A DNA stretch of 62,904 bases from JBFWUW01 sp050247075 (GCA_050247075.1 JBFWUW010000040.1:1-62904); one strand, 5' to 3'; numbered from the stretch's first letter, positions 23,555 to 32,713 are shown. Translations and numbers: made by a program. The notes: generated by a model not told the origin, from the sequence alone.

Positions 23555-24234
23555 GCCTGGGGGCTCCGCCGCAGAGACGCCGGCAGCCCAACAAAGGGAT
23601 TGGTCCGCTTCTCTTTGCCGATGGTCGTCCGCGGGCCGTGACCAGGATAGACCACGGTGTCATCGGGCAGCTTGAAGAGCTTGTCGTGGATCGACAGCAA
23701 CAGTTGCTGGCCCGACTGGCCCGGCAGGTCGGTGCGGCCAATGCTGCCGGCGAATAAGACATCGCCGCCAAAGACCTGCGCGGGGGTTTGGTCTTGCCAC
23801 ACAAACACCACATGTCCGGGCGAATGGCCGGGCGTGTTCAGCACCAGCAGCCGAAAACCGGCCGCTTCGTACATGTCGCCTTCGTTCAGCATGACATCGG
23901 CGGGAGGACTAATCAGATCAAAGCCAAAACCGGCCGACATGTTCAACTTAGGGTCGGTCAGCAAGGGGGCGTCGCCCGTGCCAATGACCAGCGGGCAGTC
24001 GGGCCAGTGCTGTTTAAGTTCGGCGTTGCCCGCGATGTGATCTCCGTGGCCGTGGGTGATGAGGATGGCCGCCGGCGTGAGGCCGGCTTCTTGCAGATAG
24101 TCGATGATCTTGTGCGGCTCGGTCCCTGGATCGACGACCAGGCAGTCGGTGCGCCCCTCCAGGTGGGCAACGTAGGTATTCTCCGCGAACGGCAGCGATG
24201 GAATCGTCTGTAACTTCCAAGCCAGGGATGTCAT
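23551..24234 (-). CDS. MBL-fold hydrolase (glyoxalase II-like)
   Basis: The 227-residue protein has THGHGDHIAG (the HxHxDH metal motif), NTPGHSPGHV, VLFAGSIGRTDL and VYPGHGPRTTIGKEK. The last two are typical of the small GloB-like hydroxyacylglutathione or thioester hydrolases. The start at 24234 has GGAG at 5 nt. It is the first gene of a two-gene unit with the SDR. The physiological thioester is unknown; planctomycetes generally lack glutathione, so another thiol is possible (inference). Confidence 0.88.
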   Translation of the reverse strand: MTSLAWKLQTIPSLPFAENTYVAHLEGRTDCLVVDPGTEPHKIIDYLQEAGLTPAAILITHGHGDHIAGNAELKQHWPDCPLVIGTGDAPLLTDPKLNMSAGFGFDLISPPADVMLNEGDMYEAAGFRLLVLNTPGHSPGHVVFVWQDQTPAQVFGGDVLFAGSIGRTDLPGQSGQQLLLSIHDKLFKLPDDTVVYPGHGPRTTIGKEKRTNPFVGLPASLRRSPQA

Positions 24235-24564
24235 GCGGTCTCCGATTGTTGTAACAGTCGCGCGGCTTGATGCGCCAAGCTGACGACACCCCGATTGTAG
24301 AATTGTCCTATCTCCGCGACCATGCCTTGCAATCTTTGCTAGCAAAAGAACTGGAGAAACAGGCGGTCCAGGTTCGATAAAACTTGTTGCACTTGGCGCT
24401 TGCGGACAAAGCGCGTTATACCAGAAGGAGCGTAACCAAGAACGGCACGCGAGTTGCTAGAATACTGCTCCACGTTATCGCTGTGGACAGACGCCGGATC
24501 CGATCGTGGATCCCCGCCACCAGCGACGGTTCGGTGCGGGACTTCGCGACAAGGAGTGTGTTCG
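24235..24564. other. Divergent promoter region
   Basis: The gap separates the MBL gene from the DUF1571 gene. TTGGCG and TATACC about 18 bp apart near 24393-24422 could be a rightward promoter. No gene or repeat is seen. Confidence 0.45.
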
Positions 24565-25512
24565 ATGCTCATCCGGTTCAAGATTTGGCAAGCGTGGTCG
24601 TTGTTGCTGGTTGTGCCGGCCATGTTGTCGGCTGTTCCCCATGCTTGGGGCCAAGCTGTACGTGATGCGCAGCCGCGGCGGCCATCCGCCTATCGCGTGG
24701 CCGAACGAACCGATGCCCGCGTCAATGCCGCCAGTTCCGCCGTGAACATCCCCGGCCCGGAAGCCGCCGCGCCGGCCAATGTGGCCGTTGCCGATCCACT
24801 TTTGCCCCTGCCGGGCGAGCATCCCATGATGCCGGCCTTGCGTTGGGCCAAGACGGGCCTGGAAGACCTGCGCCAAGTCAGCGACTATTCGGCCACGATG
24901 GTCAAGCGCGAGCGCATCGACGGCGTGCTGGGCGAGCATCAATACATCTTCTGCAAAGTGCGGCATGCGCCGTTTAGTGTCTATCTGCATTTCTTGTCCC
25001 CCACCGGCATTAAGGGGCAAGAGGTGATCTACGTGGACGGCCAGAACGACAACCAGCTCAAAGCCCACACGGTGGGTCTGCGCGATTCGATCGTGGGGAC
25101 GATATCGCTCGATCCCAAGGGACGCATCGCCATGAAGGGGCAGCGCTACCCCATTATGGAAACCGGCATCTTGAACCTGACCGAAAAACTGGTCGAAGTT
25201 GGCCAGCACGACACGCAATATGGCGAATGCACCTACAAGGCGTTCAAGGGGGCCAAGGTCAACGGACGGATTTGCACCTGCCTGCAATTCATCCACCCGG
25301 TGCCGCGCAAGGAGTTTCGCTTTCACCTGGCGCGGATCTTCGTCGATGAAGAGTTGAACTTGCCGATCCGCTACGAGGCTTACGAGTGGCCGACGGAAAA
25401 AGATGGCAAGCCGCAGTTGTCGGAGGAGTACACCTATATCAACTTGAAGCTCAACAATGGCTTCACCGATCTGGACTTCGACACGCGGAACCCGCAGTAC
25501 AAGTTTCGCTAG
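24565..25512 (+). CDS. DUF1571 exported protein
   Basis: The 315-residue protein starts at an ATG preceded by AAGGAG and has a signal peptide (IWQAWSLLLVVPAMLSAVPHAWG). The mature part carries the DUF1571 core: DLRQVSDYSATMVKRERIDG, GEHQYIFCKVRHAPFSVYLHF, GQEVIYVDGQNDNQL, and LPIRYEAYEWP. The fold resembles LolA/outer-membrane lipoprotein carriers, so a lipid- or lipoprotein-related periplasmic role is plausible but untested. Its stop codon overlaps that of the facing TrkA gene at the sequence CTAG (25509-25512). Confidence 0.9.
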   Translation: MLIRFKIWQAWSLLLVVPAMLSAVPHAWGQAVRDAQPRRPSAYRVAERTDARVNAASSAVNIPGPEAAAPANVAVADPLLPLPGEHPMMPALRWAKTGLEDLRQVSDYSATMVKRERIDGVLGEHQYIFCKVRHAPFSVYLHFLSPTGIKGQEVIYVDGQNDNQLKAHTVGLRDSIVGTISLDPKGRIAMKGQRYPIMETGILNLTEKLVEVGQHDTQYGECTYKAFKGAKVNGRICTCLQFIHPVPRKEFRFHLARIFVDEELNLPIRYEAYEWPTEKDGKPQLSEEYTYINLKLNNGFTDLDFDTRNPQYKFR

Positions 25513-26540
25513 TGGGGGGCCACGTTCGCGGCTTCCAGTTGCAGCAACTGGGCGATGGGGGCAATGGCCAGCAAGACATCGCCCGCCGCCAGCACTAGTT
25601 CATGGCCCGGATTGACGTTGACCCCTTGCGTGCCGTGGTGCATGACAATGTTGACCTTGCAGTCGTCTTGCAGGTCTCCCACCGAGCGGCCCACCAACGC
25701 GCCGCCGGCGACAATGGTGATTTCCACCAGATGCACGGTCTCGCCGGCCAACTGAAACTGCTGGTAGACCTTGCGGCCGGTGGCCGCCGCGATAAACGCC
25801 GGGGCCGCTACCTGCGATGTGGAAATGGCCGGCATCAAGAACGCACCCGCGAACTTGACGGCCAGCGTGTCATCGAACAGACGCAGCACCACCTGTACCT
25901 TGGGGTTGATGTCGCGGGCGGTCAGCGCGGCATCCAGGTTGGCCAGATCGTCGCTGGTGGCCAAGATGATGGCCCGGGCGTGTGCCACGCCTGCCTGCTC
26001 CAGAATCTTCTTGGTGCGGGCATCTCCCTGAATGACCGGTATTTCCAGGTCCAGCACGTCATCCATAAAGGGGCCGTCGTTCTTACGTTCGACCGCCACC
26101 ACCGGGATTTGCAACTCCAGCAGCCCGGTAATCACGCGAAAACCGACCTTGCCCACGCCGACGACGATAATGTGGTTTCGATGGATCGAGGCGGCCATGC
26201 GCTGCCACTCCTGTAGGTGCCGCTTTTTGGTGAACAGCAAGAAACCCAATCGAACAAGCGAATCTGCCACGGTCCCCAGCCCGATCACGGGGACCAGAAA
26301 AAAGGCGATCTGCAGATACCATTCTTCGGGAAAATCCAAATTGGGTTCGAAGAAGACCATCAAGAAGATGGCGTAACACGCCTCGGGATAAGTCAGTACC
26401 TTTTCCTTGTAGTGGTAGGTCAGTTGCAGAAAAATTCCCCCCACGCCGACCAGCATCCAAAAAATGCCGATCGACCAGCGGAACTCCCACAGCACGTATT
26501 GCACGTAACGAAGCGTGAGCCGCGGTTGCCGCCAGTCCAT
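25509..26540 (-). CDS. Two-helix ion-channel-like protein with TrkA-N/C domains
   Basis: The 343-residue protein has two membrane helices (about 20-41 and 76-100), a Rossmann NAD-binding RCK domain starting HIIVVGVGKVGFRVITG (GxGxxG at 128-133), and a TrkA-C domain at the end (VEITIVAGGALVGRSVGDLQ). The layout is that of a Kch-type potassium channel, but the loop between the helices (YAIFLMVFFEPNLDFPEEWY) has no TVGYG selectivity filter. It may not conduct potassium and could be a nucleotide sensor or a non-selective channel. AGGAAG precedes the ATG at 26540, which excludes the longer frame from 26717. It follows the FAH gene by 17 bp. Confidence 0.82.
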   Translation of the reverse strand: MDWRQPRLTLRYVQYVLWEFRWSIGIFWMLVGVGGIFLQLTYHYKEKVLTYPEACYAIFLMVFFEPNLDFPEEWYLQIAFFLVPVIGLGTVADSLVRLGFLLFTKKRHLQEWQRMAASIHRNHIIVVGVGKVGFRVITGLLELQIPVVAVERKNDGPFMDDVLDLEIPVIQGDARTKKILEQAGVAHARAIILATSDDLANLDAALTARDINPKVQVVLRLFDDTLAVKFAGAFLMPAISTSQVAAPAFIAAATGRKVYQQFQLAGETVHLVEITIVAGGALVGRSVGDLQDDCKVNIVMHHGTQGVNVNPGHELVLAAGDVLLAIAPIAQLLQLEAANVAPH

Positions 26541-26557
26541 GGGTTGCTTCCTGCTGC

Positions 26558-27421
26558 CTAAACGGACTGTGCCACGACCGGATTGCGAAGGATGCCCAGC
26601 TTCTCGATTTCGACTTCGGCCACGTCGCCCGGTTGCAGCAAGATTGGCGGCTGGCGGGGAAAGCCCACGCCCGCCGGCGTGCCGGTAAAGATCACATCGC
26701 CAGGCAACAGGGTGCATATCCGCGACACATAGGCCACCACGGCGGCGATCGAAAAAATCAACTGGTCGGTGTTGGAATCTTGCAGCGTGCGGCCATTTAG
26801 CCGGAACTGAATCCGCAACTTGCCGGCATCCCCGACTTCGTCCGCCGTCACCAGTTCTGGGCCAAAGGGAGCAAACGTGTCGAACGATTTACCCAGCAGC
26901 CACTGCCCGCCCGGCTTTTTGAGTTGCCAATCGCGGGCGGAAACATCGTGTCCGGGGCAATAGCCCGCCACATGTTCCAGGGCTTTTTCTTCCGCGATAT
27001 TCTTGCCCCCTTGGCCAATCACCGCCACCAATTCAGCTTCGTAGTCAACCGCTTCGCTGCAGGGCGGCAGCACGATGGAGTCACCATGCGCCGCGATTGC
27101 CGAGGGAAACTTGTTGAACAAGACCGGCTCTGGCGGCGGTTGGGCACCGCTCTCCTTGGCATGGTCGGCGTAGTTCAAACCGACGCAAATCACCTTTTGC
27201 GGGCGCGGCACCGGCGCCAGCAGTTTCACGCTTTGCGGATCGATCAATTTGCCGCTGTCCAAAGCGGCCTGGGCCATGGTCACGCCGGCCGGTCCCAGCG
27301 CCAGCAGCTTCTTGATGCACGACGGCACCTGAGGATCGGACTGGTTGAGATCGACGTAGCCGCCTTGTTTAACGCCCGCCACTCGCGGACCGTTAGGACT
27401 TTGATAAGCCACCAAGCGCAT
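26558..27421 (-). CDS. Fumarylacetoacetate hydrolase family protein
   Basis: The 287-residue protein has KVICVGLNYADHAKESG, EPVLFNKFPSAI, the metal-ligand segment VDYEAELVAVIG, and KSFDTFAPFGPELVTADEVG with FTGTPAGVGF. This is the catalytic FAH C-terminal fold, acting on acylpyruvates, 5-oxo-hex-3-ene dioates or oxaloacetate. The N-terminal 60 residues are a family-typical non-catalytic part. GGAG lies 9 nt before the ATG at 27421. It leads an operon-like pair with the TrkA gene. Confidence 0.9.
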   Translation of the reverse strand: MRLVAYQSPNGPRVAGVKQGGYVDLNQSDPQVPSCIKKLLALGPAGVTMAQAALDSGKLIDPQSVKLLAPVPRPQKVICVGLNYADHAKESGAQPPPEPVLFNKFPSAIAAHGDSIVLPPCSEAVDYEAELVAVIGQGGKNIAEEKALEHVAGYCPGHDVSARDWQLKKPGGQWLLGKSFDTFAPFGPELVTADEVGDAGKLRIQFRLNGRTLQDSNTDQLIFSIAAVVAYVSRICTLLPGDVIFTGTPAGVGFPRQPPILLQPGDVAEVEIEKLGILRNPVVAQSV

Positions 27422-27646
27422 GGAAAGCGACTCCGGCGTTAATGTTGACGAATAATGGCCGCAACGCGAATGTGGAGGGAGTTTAGCAAACTCGCGGCGG
27501 TGCACCAACTCAGCGGATGCGGGAGGAGTGCCAGTCGCCGATCTATTCGATATCGACGCTGGCCATACGTTACGATGGGAGCTAACGCAAGATGAAGAGC
27601 AAGACTAGGCAATCATGCGCGGCGCTGCCGCCACGGAGTGAATCCC

Positions 27647-29563
27647 ATGCCATTCAAGCAGATCGTGCCCGACGTCTTTTTGTGGACCGATGTCTGCAAT
27701 GTCTACGTGGTCCGCGATGGCGATGCGGCCTTGTTGATCGACTTGGGCGATGGCAGCGTGCTGGACCATCTGGCGGAACTCGGCGTGCGGAGCGTGGAAT
27801 GGGTGTTGTTTACGCACCACCATCGCGAGCAATGCCAAGGTGCCGGCCGTCTGGCGGCCTGGAAGCCGCAATTGGCCGCGCCCGACGCCGAGCGGGCCTT
27901 CTTTGAGACGCCGACCGACTTTCGCAAAATGCGGCCCGCGCTGGCCGATCCATTCACGGTTTACGGATCGAGCTTCGTCCGTCCGCCGCTGACGCCGCTT
28001 GTGCTCGATCGCACCTTTCAGAAGATGGACGACTTTACCTGGCGAGGGCACGAGTTTTGGTGCGTCGATACGCGCGGCCACAGTCCGGGCGGCATGTCGT
28101 ATTTGCTCCAGCGCCCAGAGGGCCTGGTAGCCTTCAGCGGCGATGCCATGCTGAAGGGGGCCCGCCTGCACAACTGGTTTGACTCGGAATGGGACTACGG
28201 ATTTGCCAAAGGCCTGTACGCCTTGTTTAACAGCGCCAGTTTGCTGGAAAGCTACGATCCGGCCTGGCTGTGCCCCTCGCATGGCCCGGCCATGCAGCAG
28301 CCCGGTGAGGAACTTTCCCAATTTCAAGGAAAACTGCGGCGTCTTGCCACGCATTATGTGCGCGGTTACGAACTCTTCACCTTTGCCGGCGCGGCCCAAG
28401 ACCGGGTCTCGCGGCCGACTGCCGTGCCGCATGTGTGGCAAATTACGCCCCATCTGTACAAGTTCAAGGGACCAGACTTTTGGCCCAACTTCACGTTGTT
28501 GCTGGCCGATAGCGGCCACGGGCTGGTGATCGACTGCGGACTGTTTCAGCCCGCGTTTCTGGATAAAGCCATTGAACTCATGCGGCAGCGGCTGGGGTTG
28601 AAGCAGATCGACGCGGTGATCGTCACACACATGCATGGCGACCACTGCCAAGAAGCGCCTCATCTTCGCGACAAGTGGGGAGCCGAGCTTTGGACAATGG
28701 ACCGTGTCGTCGAAAAGTGCCTCCATCCCGAACGGTTCGATTATGTCGCGCCGATCAACACCTACGGAAAGGGGATCGACTCCATCGGTTTCGACCGCGT
28801 GTTAGCCGACGGTGAGACCTTCTATTGGGAGGACTTCGTTCTGACGTCCGACTGGATGCCGGGCCAGACGGAGTTTGCTCTCTGCTTGCATGGCACCATC
28901 GACGGCCGCCGCGTGGCCTTCACCGGAGACAACATCTTCGCCAGCACGACTGATCCCCAGCAGTCGGGGCACGAAGCCGTGGTGGCCCGCAACAGTTGCA
29001 TGCTGGAGGAAGGATACCTCTACGCGGCCAACTATCTGCACGGGCTGTCGCCCGACTTGCTGATCGGCGGCCACTCATGGGTCATGGACCAGCCGCAAGC
29101 GTTGATCGAGCGCTACCGCCAAGGTGCATTAGACCTGCGTCAGGCTTTTCGCGATCTGATCGCCGATCCAGAATACCGCTTTGGGTTCGACCCTTTTTGG
29201 GTGCGGGCAGAGCCTTACCGCGTGGTCATTCAACCGGGCGAGTCGGTCGAAGTGCGGCTGCATGTGCGTAATTTTCGCGACTGTCCGCAACGGCACCAGA
29301 TCACCATTCAAACGCCGCCAATGCTTACGGCGGAACCGGCGCTTTTGGAAGGGCCGATTGAGGCCGAGTCCTCGCGGCAGTACACGTTTCGGCTGTCCGC
29401 CCGCCCTGAGGCCGAAACAGGGCTGCAGTTGGCGGCTTTCGATGTCACACTGGATGGCGAGCGGATCGGCCCCTGGTTCGACATGATCATTCACATCGGC
29501 GACCCACCTCGGGACGATTCCGCCGTCCCGCGACAACCTGGCACGGAGAAGAAGGCGTATTAG
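27647..29563 (+). CDS. Double metallo-beta-lactamase-fold protein
   Basis: The 638-residue protein carries two MBL domains in tandem. The first (about 1-245) has T56-HHHREQ-62, where the expected DH pair is E-Q, plus DTRGHSPGGM and FSGDAML. The second (about 262-520) has the intact THMHGDH (H328, H330, D332, H333), FTGDNIF and LLIGGHSW. Residues about 520-638 form a beta-rich, NPCBM- or Ig-like tail (VVIQPGESVEVRLHVRNF). GGAGTG precedes the ATG at 27647. It lacks a signal peptide. The family is common in planctomycetes; the substrate is not known. Confidence 0.86.
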   Translation: MPFKQIVPDVFLWTDVCNVYVVRDGDAALLIDLGDGSVLDHLAELGVRSVEWVLFTHHHREQCQGAGRLAAWKPQLAAPDAERAFFETPTDFRKMRPALADPFTVYGSSFVRPPLTPLVLDRTFQKMDDFTWRGHEFWCVDTRGHSPGGMSYLLQRPEGLVAFSGDAMLKGARLHNWFDSEWDYGFAKGLYALFNSASLLESYDPAWLCPSHGPAMQQPGEELSQFQGKLRRLATHYVRGYELFTFAGAAQDRVSRPTAVPHVWQITPHLYKFKGPDFWPNFTLLLADSGHGLVIDCGLFQPAFLDKAIELMRQRLGLKQIDAVIVTHMHGDHCQEAPHLRDKWGAELWTMDRVVEKCLHPERFDYVAPINTYGKGIDSIGFDRVLADGETFYWEDFVLTSDWMPGQTEFALCLHGTIDGRRVAFTGDNIFASTTDPQQSGHEAVVARNSCMLEEGYLYAANYLHGLSPDLLIGGHSWVMDQPQALIERYRQGALDLRQAFRDLIADPEYRFGFDPFWVRAEPYRVVIQPGESVEVRLHVRNFRDCPQRHQITIQTPPMLTAEPALLEGPIEAESSRQYTFRLSARPEAETGLQLAAFDVTLDGERIGPWFDMIIHIGDPPRDDSAVPRQPGTEKKAY

Positions 29564-30063
29564 CGGCGGTTCTGTTTGTCGGGGGTGCCCAACAACTGTT
29601 GCAGCGAATTTCGACGGTAGGCAAAAATCCGCATCAGGTCGGGCCGGATAAATTTTCGATGCAGCCAGGCACCGCCGCGCGGCCGGTACTCCACGCGATC
29701 GGCGATCAATGTGCCGCCATCTTGTGCCTGAAACGTATGCTCGTGGTGCCAGAGATAATACGGGCCGCGGAGTTGCCGGTCGATGAAACGCGTTGGCGGA
29801 GACCAATCGCTGATTTCCGTCCGCCAGCGAATGGGGATGCCGTGCAGCCGCAGCTTGTAGTCAATAAGCGTGCCCGCCCGCATGGCAATCGGCTGGGGCG
29901 TAAGCACGCGAAACCTCAGCCACGGTGGGGTGATAGCCTCCAATTGAAACGCATCCGCGAAGAAAGCAAAAACCTCGTCCAAGCCTCGCGGCAGCCACTG
30001 TGTGGCTTGCAGCACGTACTCGCCCCGGCGGCCAGCCAGAGGTTCAATGACAATAGGGTCCAT
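29560..30063 (-). CDS. SRPBCC-family protein
   Basis: The protein of about 167 residues has the START/Bet-v1-like pattern of the cyclase or cell-division-inhibitor group: LPRGLDEVFAFFADAFQLEA near the N-terminus, TPPWLRFRVLTP, GTLIDYKLRLHGIPIRWRTE, and PYYLWHHEHTFQAQDGGTLI. It is likely a small ligand-binding or membrane-lipid-handling protein. ATG at 30063 is used; the frame also opens at 30114. Its stop overlaps that of the double MBL gene (29560-29563), so the two genes converge without any gap. Confidence 0.85.
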   Translation of the reverse strand: MDPIVIEPLAGRRGEYVLQATQWLPRGLDEVFAFFADAFQLEAITPPWLRFRVLTPQPIAMRAGTLIDYKLRLHGIPIRWRTEISDWSPPTRFIDRQLRGPYYLWHHEHTFQAQDGGTLIADRVEYRPRGGAWLHRKFIRPDLMRIFAYRRNSLQQLLGTPDKQNRR

Positions 30064-30191
30064 GCGAATGCCATGTGTTGTGGAGTGAGAGAATGCGCGT
30101 GCTTCGGCCCACACCCATTGAAGGCGCGCTGCACTGATAAGACAATGACCCCATACAGTTCGCCGGTCTGAACAACATGGAGCTTAACAGC

Positions 30192-31397
30192 ATGCGATCA
30201 GGGACAACCCTACGGTTGGCACTGCTACTAGGAGTCTGCGGTATAGGGTATCAGGCGGCCGTGGCTGCCGACGATTTGCTGTACGTCCAGCCCGATTCCG
30301 CCAGCGGCAGCAGCGGGGCCGTGAGGGTCGGTGCGACCTGTCTGGTGCATACGGAACAAGTGATGGCCGCCGACTCCAAAGGCAAAATCGAGGGAAAGGA
30401 CGCGGCGGAGCAATTCCCGCGAGTGTTGCAGCGGCTGAACCGGGCCGGCCTTGATGCCGGTGCCGGGCTCGACCGTTGCGTCAAACTAAACGTTTATCTC
30501 AAGAAGTCGGAGGATCGGGCGGCGATTCAGGCTTTGTTGGCCGCGGAGTTCTCCGGCGAACATAAGCCCGCCATGGCCTTTGTCACCACCGACTTGCCCC
30601 ACCCCGACGCGTTCGTGGCGGCCGACGCCGTGATCGCTTCGCCGCGGGAGGCACCGCCCAACGTGAAGGTATCGGCCGCTAGCGAACATGCCGCGGCGGC
30701 GGCCCTGCTCCCTCCCGGCGGGCGAGTCTATATCGCCGGGCAGGCCGAACAGGGCGATTTGGCGGCTGCCACCCGCGGCACCATGCAGAGCTTGCTGAAG
30801 ACGCTCGATCATCTTGGTCTCAACGCCTCGCATGTCGTACAGATCAAATCGTTCCTCATGCCGATGGGCGAATCGGCAGCGGCCCGCCGCGAGATTCTGT
30901 CGTTCTTCGAGGAAGGCCAGGCTCCGCCGCTGGTGTTTGTGGAATGGCAGTCGAGCGAGACAACGCCGATTGAGATTGAGCTCATCGCCTTCGCACCGGC
31001 CAGCACGCTGCCCGCCAATCCGCCCGCCGTGGAATACATTACGCCCCCCGGAATGAGCGCTTCGCCCGTCTTTGCCCGCGTTACGCGGGTGGCCGCCAAA
31101 CAGACCATCTATGTCTCCGGCTTGTACGGCGGCCAAGCCGACGACGCCGAGTTGCAAGTTCGCGATATTTTCGGCCAGTTAGACAAACTGCTGCGGCCCG
31201 CGGGCAGCAGCCTGAAGCATCTCGCCAAGGCCACGTACTACGTCGCCAACGAGCCGGTCAGCACGGCACTCAATAAGTTGCGGCCAGAGTATTACGACCC
31301 ACAGCGCCCGCCGGCGGCCTCCAAGGCACCCGTCCGTGGCGTGGGCCGGGGAGACCGAGCGCTGACCTTGGACATGATCGCCGTGCCGGCGGAGTAA
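30192..31397 (+). CDS. Secreted triple-RidA-domain protein
   Basis: The 401-residue protein has a signal peptide (LRLALLLGVCGIGYQAAVAA) and three consecutive RidA/YjgF-like domains, about 25-150, 150-275 and 280-400. Repeated landmarks are QFPRVLQRLNRAGLDAGAGL / MQSLLKTLDHLGLNASHVVQ / DIFGQLDKLLRPAGSSLKHL and KLNVYLKK / IKSFLMP / ATYYVAN. Cytosolic RidA proteins deaminate reactive enamines; a secreted triple fusion would act on something else or form an intramolecular trimer. The start at 30192 has GGAG 9 nt upstream, which excludes the ATG at 30177. Confidence 0.82.
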   Translation: MRSGTTLRLALLLGVCGIGYQAAVAADDLLYVQPDSASGSSGAVRVGATCLVHTEQVMAADSKGKIEGKDAAEQFPRVLQRLNRAGLDAGAGLDRCVKLNVYLKKSEDRAAIQALLAAEFSGEHKPAMAFVTTDLPHPDAFVAADAVIASPREAPPNVKVSAASEHAAAAALLPPGGRVYIAGQAEQGDLAAATRGTMQSLLKTLDHLGLNASHVVQIKSFLMPMGESAAARREILSFFEEGQAPPLVFVEWQSSETTPIEIELIAFAPASTLPANPPAVEYITPPGMSASPVFARVTRVAAKQTIYVSGLYGGQADDAELQVRDIFGQLDKLLRPAGSSLKHLAKATYYVANEPVSTALNKLRPEYYDPQRPPAASKAPVRGVGRGDRALTLDMIAVPAE

Positions 31398-31446
31398 GGT
31401 CTAGCTCGACAAGGGGTGCGCGTTGCGTCAGACTGCTGAGAAATCT

Positions 31447-31524
31447 GGGTGCCACTGGCGGCTTGCCCGCCAGTGGACCAGTGCGTGGTAGCGCCACTGG
31501 CGGACGAGCCGGCCAGTGGCACCC
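31447..31524. repeat. GCCACTGGC multi-palindrome
   Basis: Outer arms GGGTGCCACTGGC (31447-31459) and GCCAGTGGCACCC (31512-31524) are perfect complements. Two inner hairpins share the word: CCACTGGCGG/CCGCCAGTGG around 31453-31476 and GCCACTGGC/GCCAGTGGC around 31493-31520. It lies between the triple RidA and dehydrogenase genes. Confidence 0.8.
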
Positions 31525-31613
31525 GATGAGATATGCCGCTTGCCTTGGTTGTAACAAAGGACTAGCGGTGAATTCGTGTGCCGTCATGTTGTCTATTTTG
31601 GAATATTCGCTTC

Positions 31614-32672
31614 ATGCAAAAGCTGAAAGTCGCGGTTTACCCCGGTGATGGAATCGGTCCGGAAGTGATCGAGCAGGCGGTGCGTATCTTGCAGGCGGTC
31701 GCCGGCCATTACAAGTTTGAGCTGGATCTGCAAGAACTGCCTTGGGGCTATCACTACTGGGAAGAGCACGGCAAAGTCGTGCCGGACGATTTTTTGGAAA
31801 TTGTCCGTCCGTGCGATGCCATTCTGCTGGGGGCGGTCGGTTGGCCCGACCGCGTGCCCGACCATGTGACCCTGGCTCCGCTGGTCCGCATCCGGCAGAA
31901 GTTTGACCAGTACGCCTGCGTTCGGCCGGTCAAGCTGTACCCCGGCGTGCGAAGCGTGCTGGCCGGCAAAGGCCCTGACGAGATCGACTTTGTCGTCATC
32001 CGCGAAAACTCCGAGGGGGAGTACGTCGATTCCGGCAGCCGTTTTCATGTCGGCCAGCCCGACGAGTTTGCCCTGCAAACGGCCATCCATACGCGGCGCG
32101 GGGTGGAGCGAATTTTGCGGTTTGGCTTCGACATGGCGCGCCAGCGGCGGCACCGCTTGACCATGATTACCAAGAGCAACGCCCAGCGGTACGCCTACAC
32201 CTTATGGGATGAACTGCTGGAGGAGGTTCGCGCGGACTACGACGATGTGACAGCGGATAAGCAGCATGCCGATGCCGCGGCCATGAATTTCGTCCGCCGG
32301 CCCGAGACCTTTGACGTGGTGGTGGCGTCCAACTTGTTTGGCGACTTGTTGACCGACCTGGGGGGCATCATCGGCGGCGGACTGGGCCTGGCCCCCAGCA
32401 CGAACACCAATCCGCAGCGAGATTTTCCCTCCATGTTTGAACCGGTCCACGGCTCCGCCCCCGACATCGCGGGCCAGGGCATTTCCAATCCCATCGCGGC
32501 CATTCTCAGTACGGCCATGATGTTGGAATGGCTGCGCCTGCCCGACGCCGCCAACAGCATTCGCCAGGCCGTGGAGAAAACCTTGGCCGCCGGTGCCAAA
32601 ACGCCCGACCTGGGAGGCCAGCTTTCCACCTCTGAAATGGGCGAAAAAGTGCTGGGCAATCTGGCCGGTTGA
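31614..32672 (+). CDS. Tartrate/isopropylmalate dehydrogenase family
   Basis: The 352-residue protein is a decarboxylating beta-hydroxyacid dehydrogenase: GDGIGPEVIEQAVRIL near the start, RPVKLYPGVRSVLAGKG with the catalytic arginines, VIRENSEGEYVDSG, TMITKSNAQRY with the catalytic lysine, LFGDLLTDLGGIIGG with metal aspartates, and EPVHGSAPDIAG. GAVGWPDRVPDHVTL is the tartrate/malate (DmlA/TtuC) variant of the substrate loop; leuB enzymes differ there. D-malate, tartrate or a similar acid is likely. It stands alone, with no leuC or leuD, which fits that reading. Confidence 0.88.
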   Translation: MQKLKVAVYPGDGIGPEVIEQAVRILQAVAGHYKFELDLQELPWGYHYWEEHGKVVPDDFLEIVRPCDAILLGAVGWPDRVPDHVTLAPLVRIRQKFDQYACVRPVKLYPGVRSVLAGKGPDEIDFVVIRENSEGEYVDSGSRFHVGQPDEFALQTAIHTRRGVERILRFGFDMARQRRHRLTMITKSNAQRYAYTLWDELLEEVRADYDDVTADKQHADAAAMNFVRRPETFDVVVASNLFGDLLTDLGGIIGGGLGLAPSTNTNPQRDFPSMFEPVHGSAPDIAGQGISNPIAAILSTAMMLEWLRLPDAANSIRQAVEKTLAAGAKTPDLGGQLSTSEMGEKVLGNLAG

Positions 32673-32690
32673 GGCGGTGTTTCAGGCAGA

Positions 32691-32713
32691 TCGGCGGTGG
32701 AATCGCCCTTTAC
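32691..32713. repeat. REP-like palindrome (degenerate)
   Basis: CGGCGGTGGAATCGCCCTTTAC is a decayed right half of the TGTAGGAGGCGATTCC family, just past the dehydrogenase stop. Confidence 0.45.
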
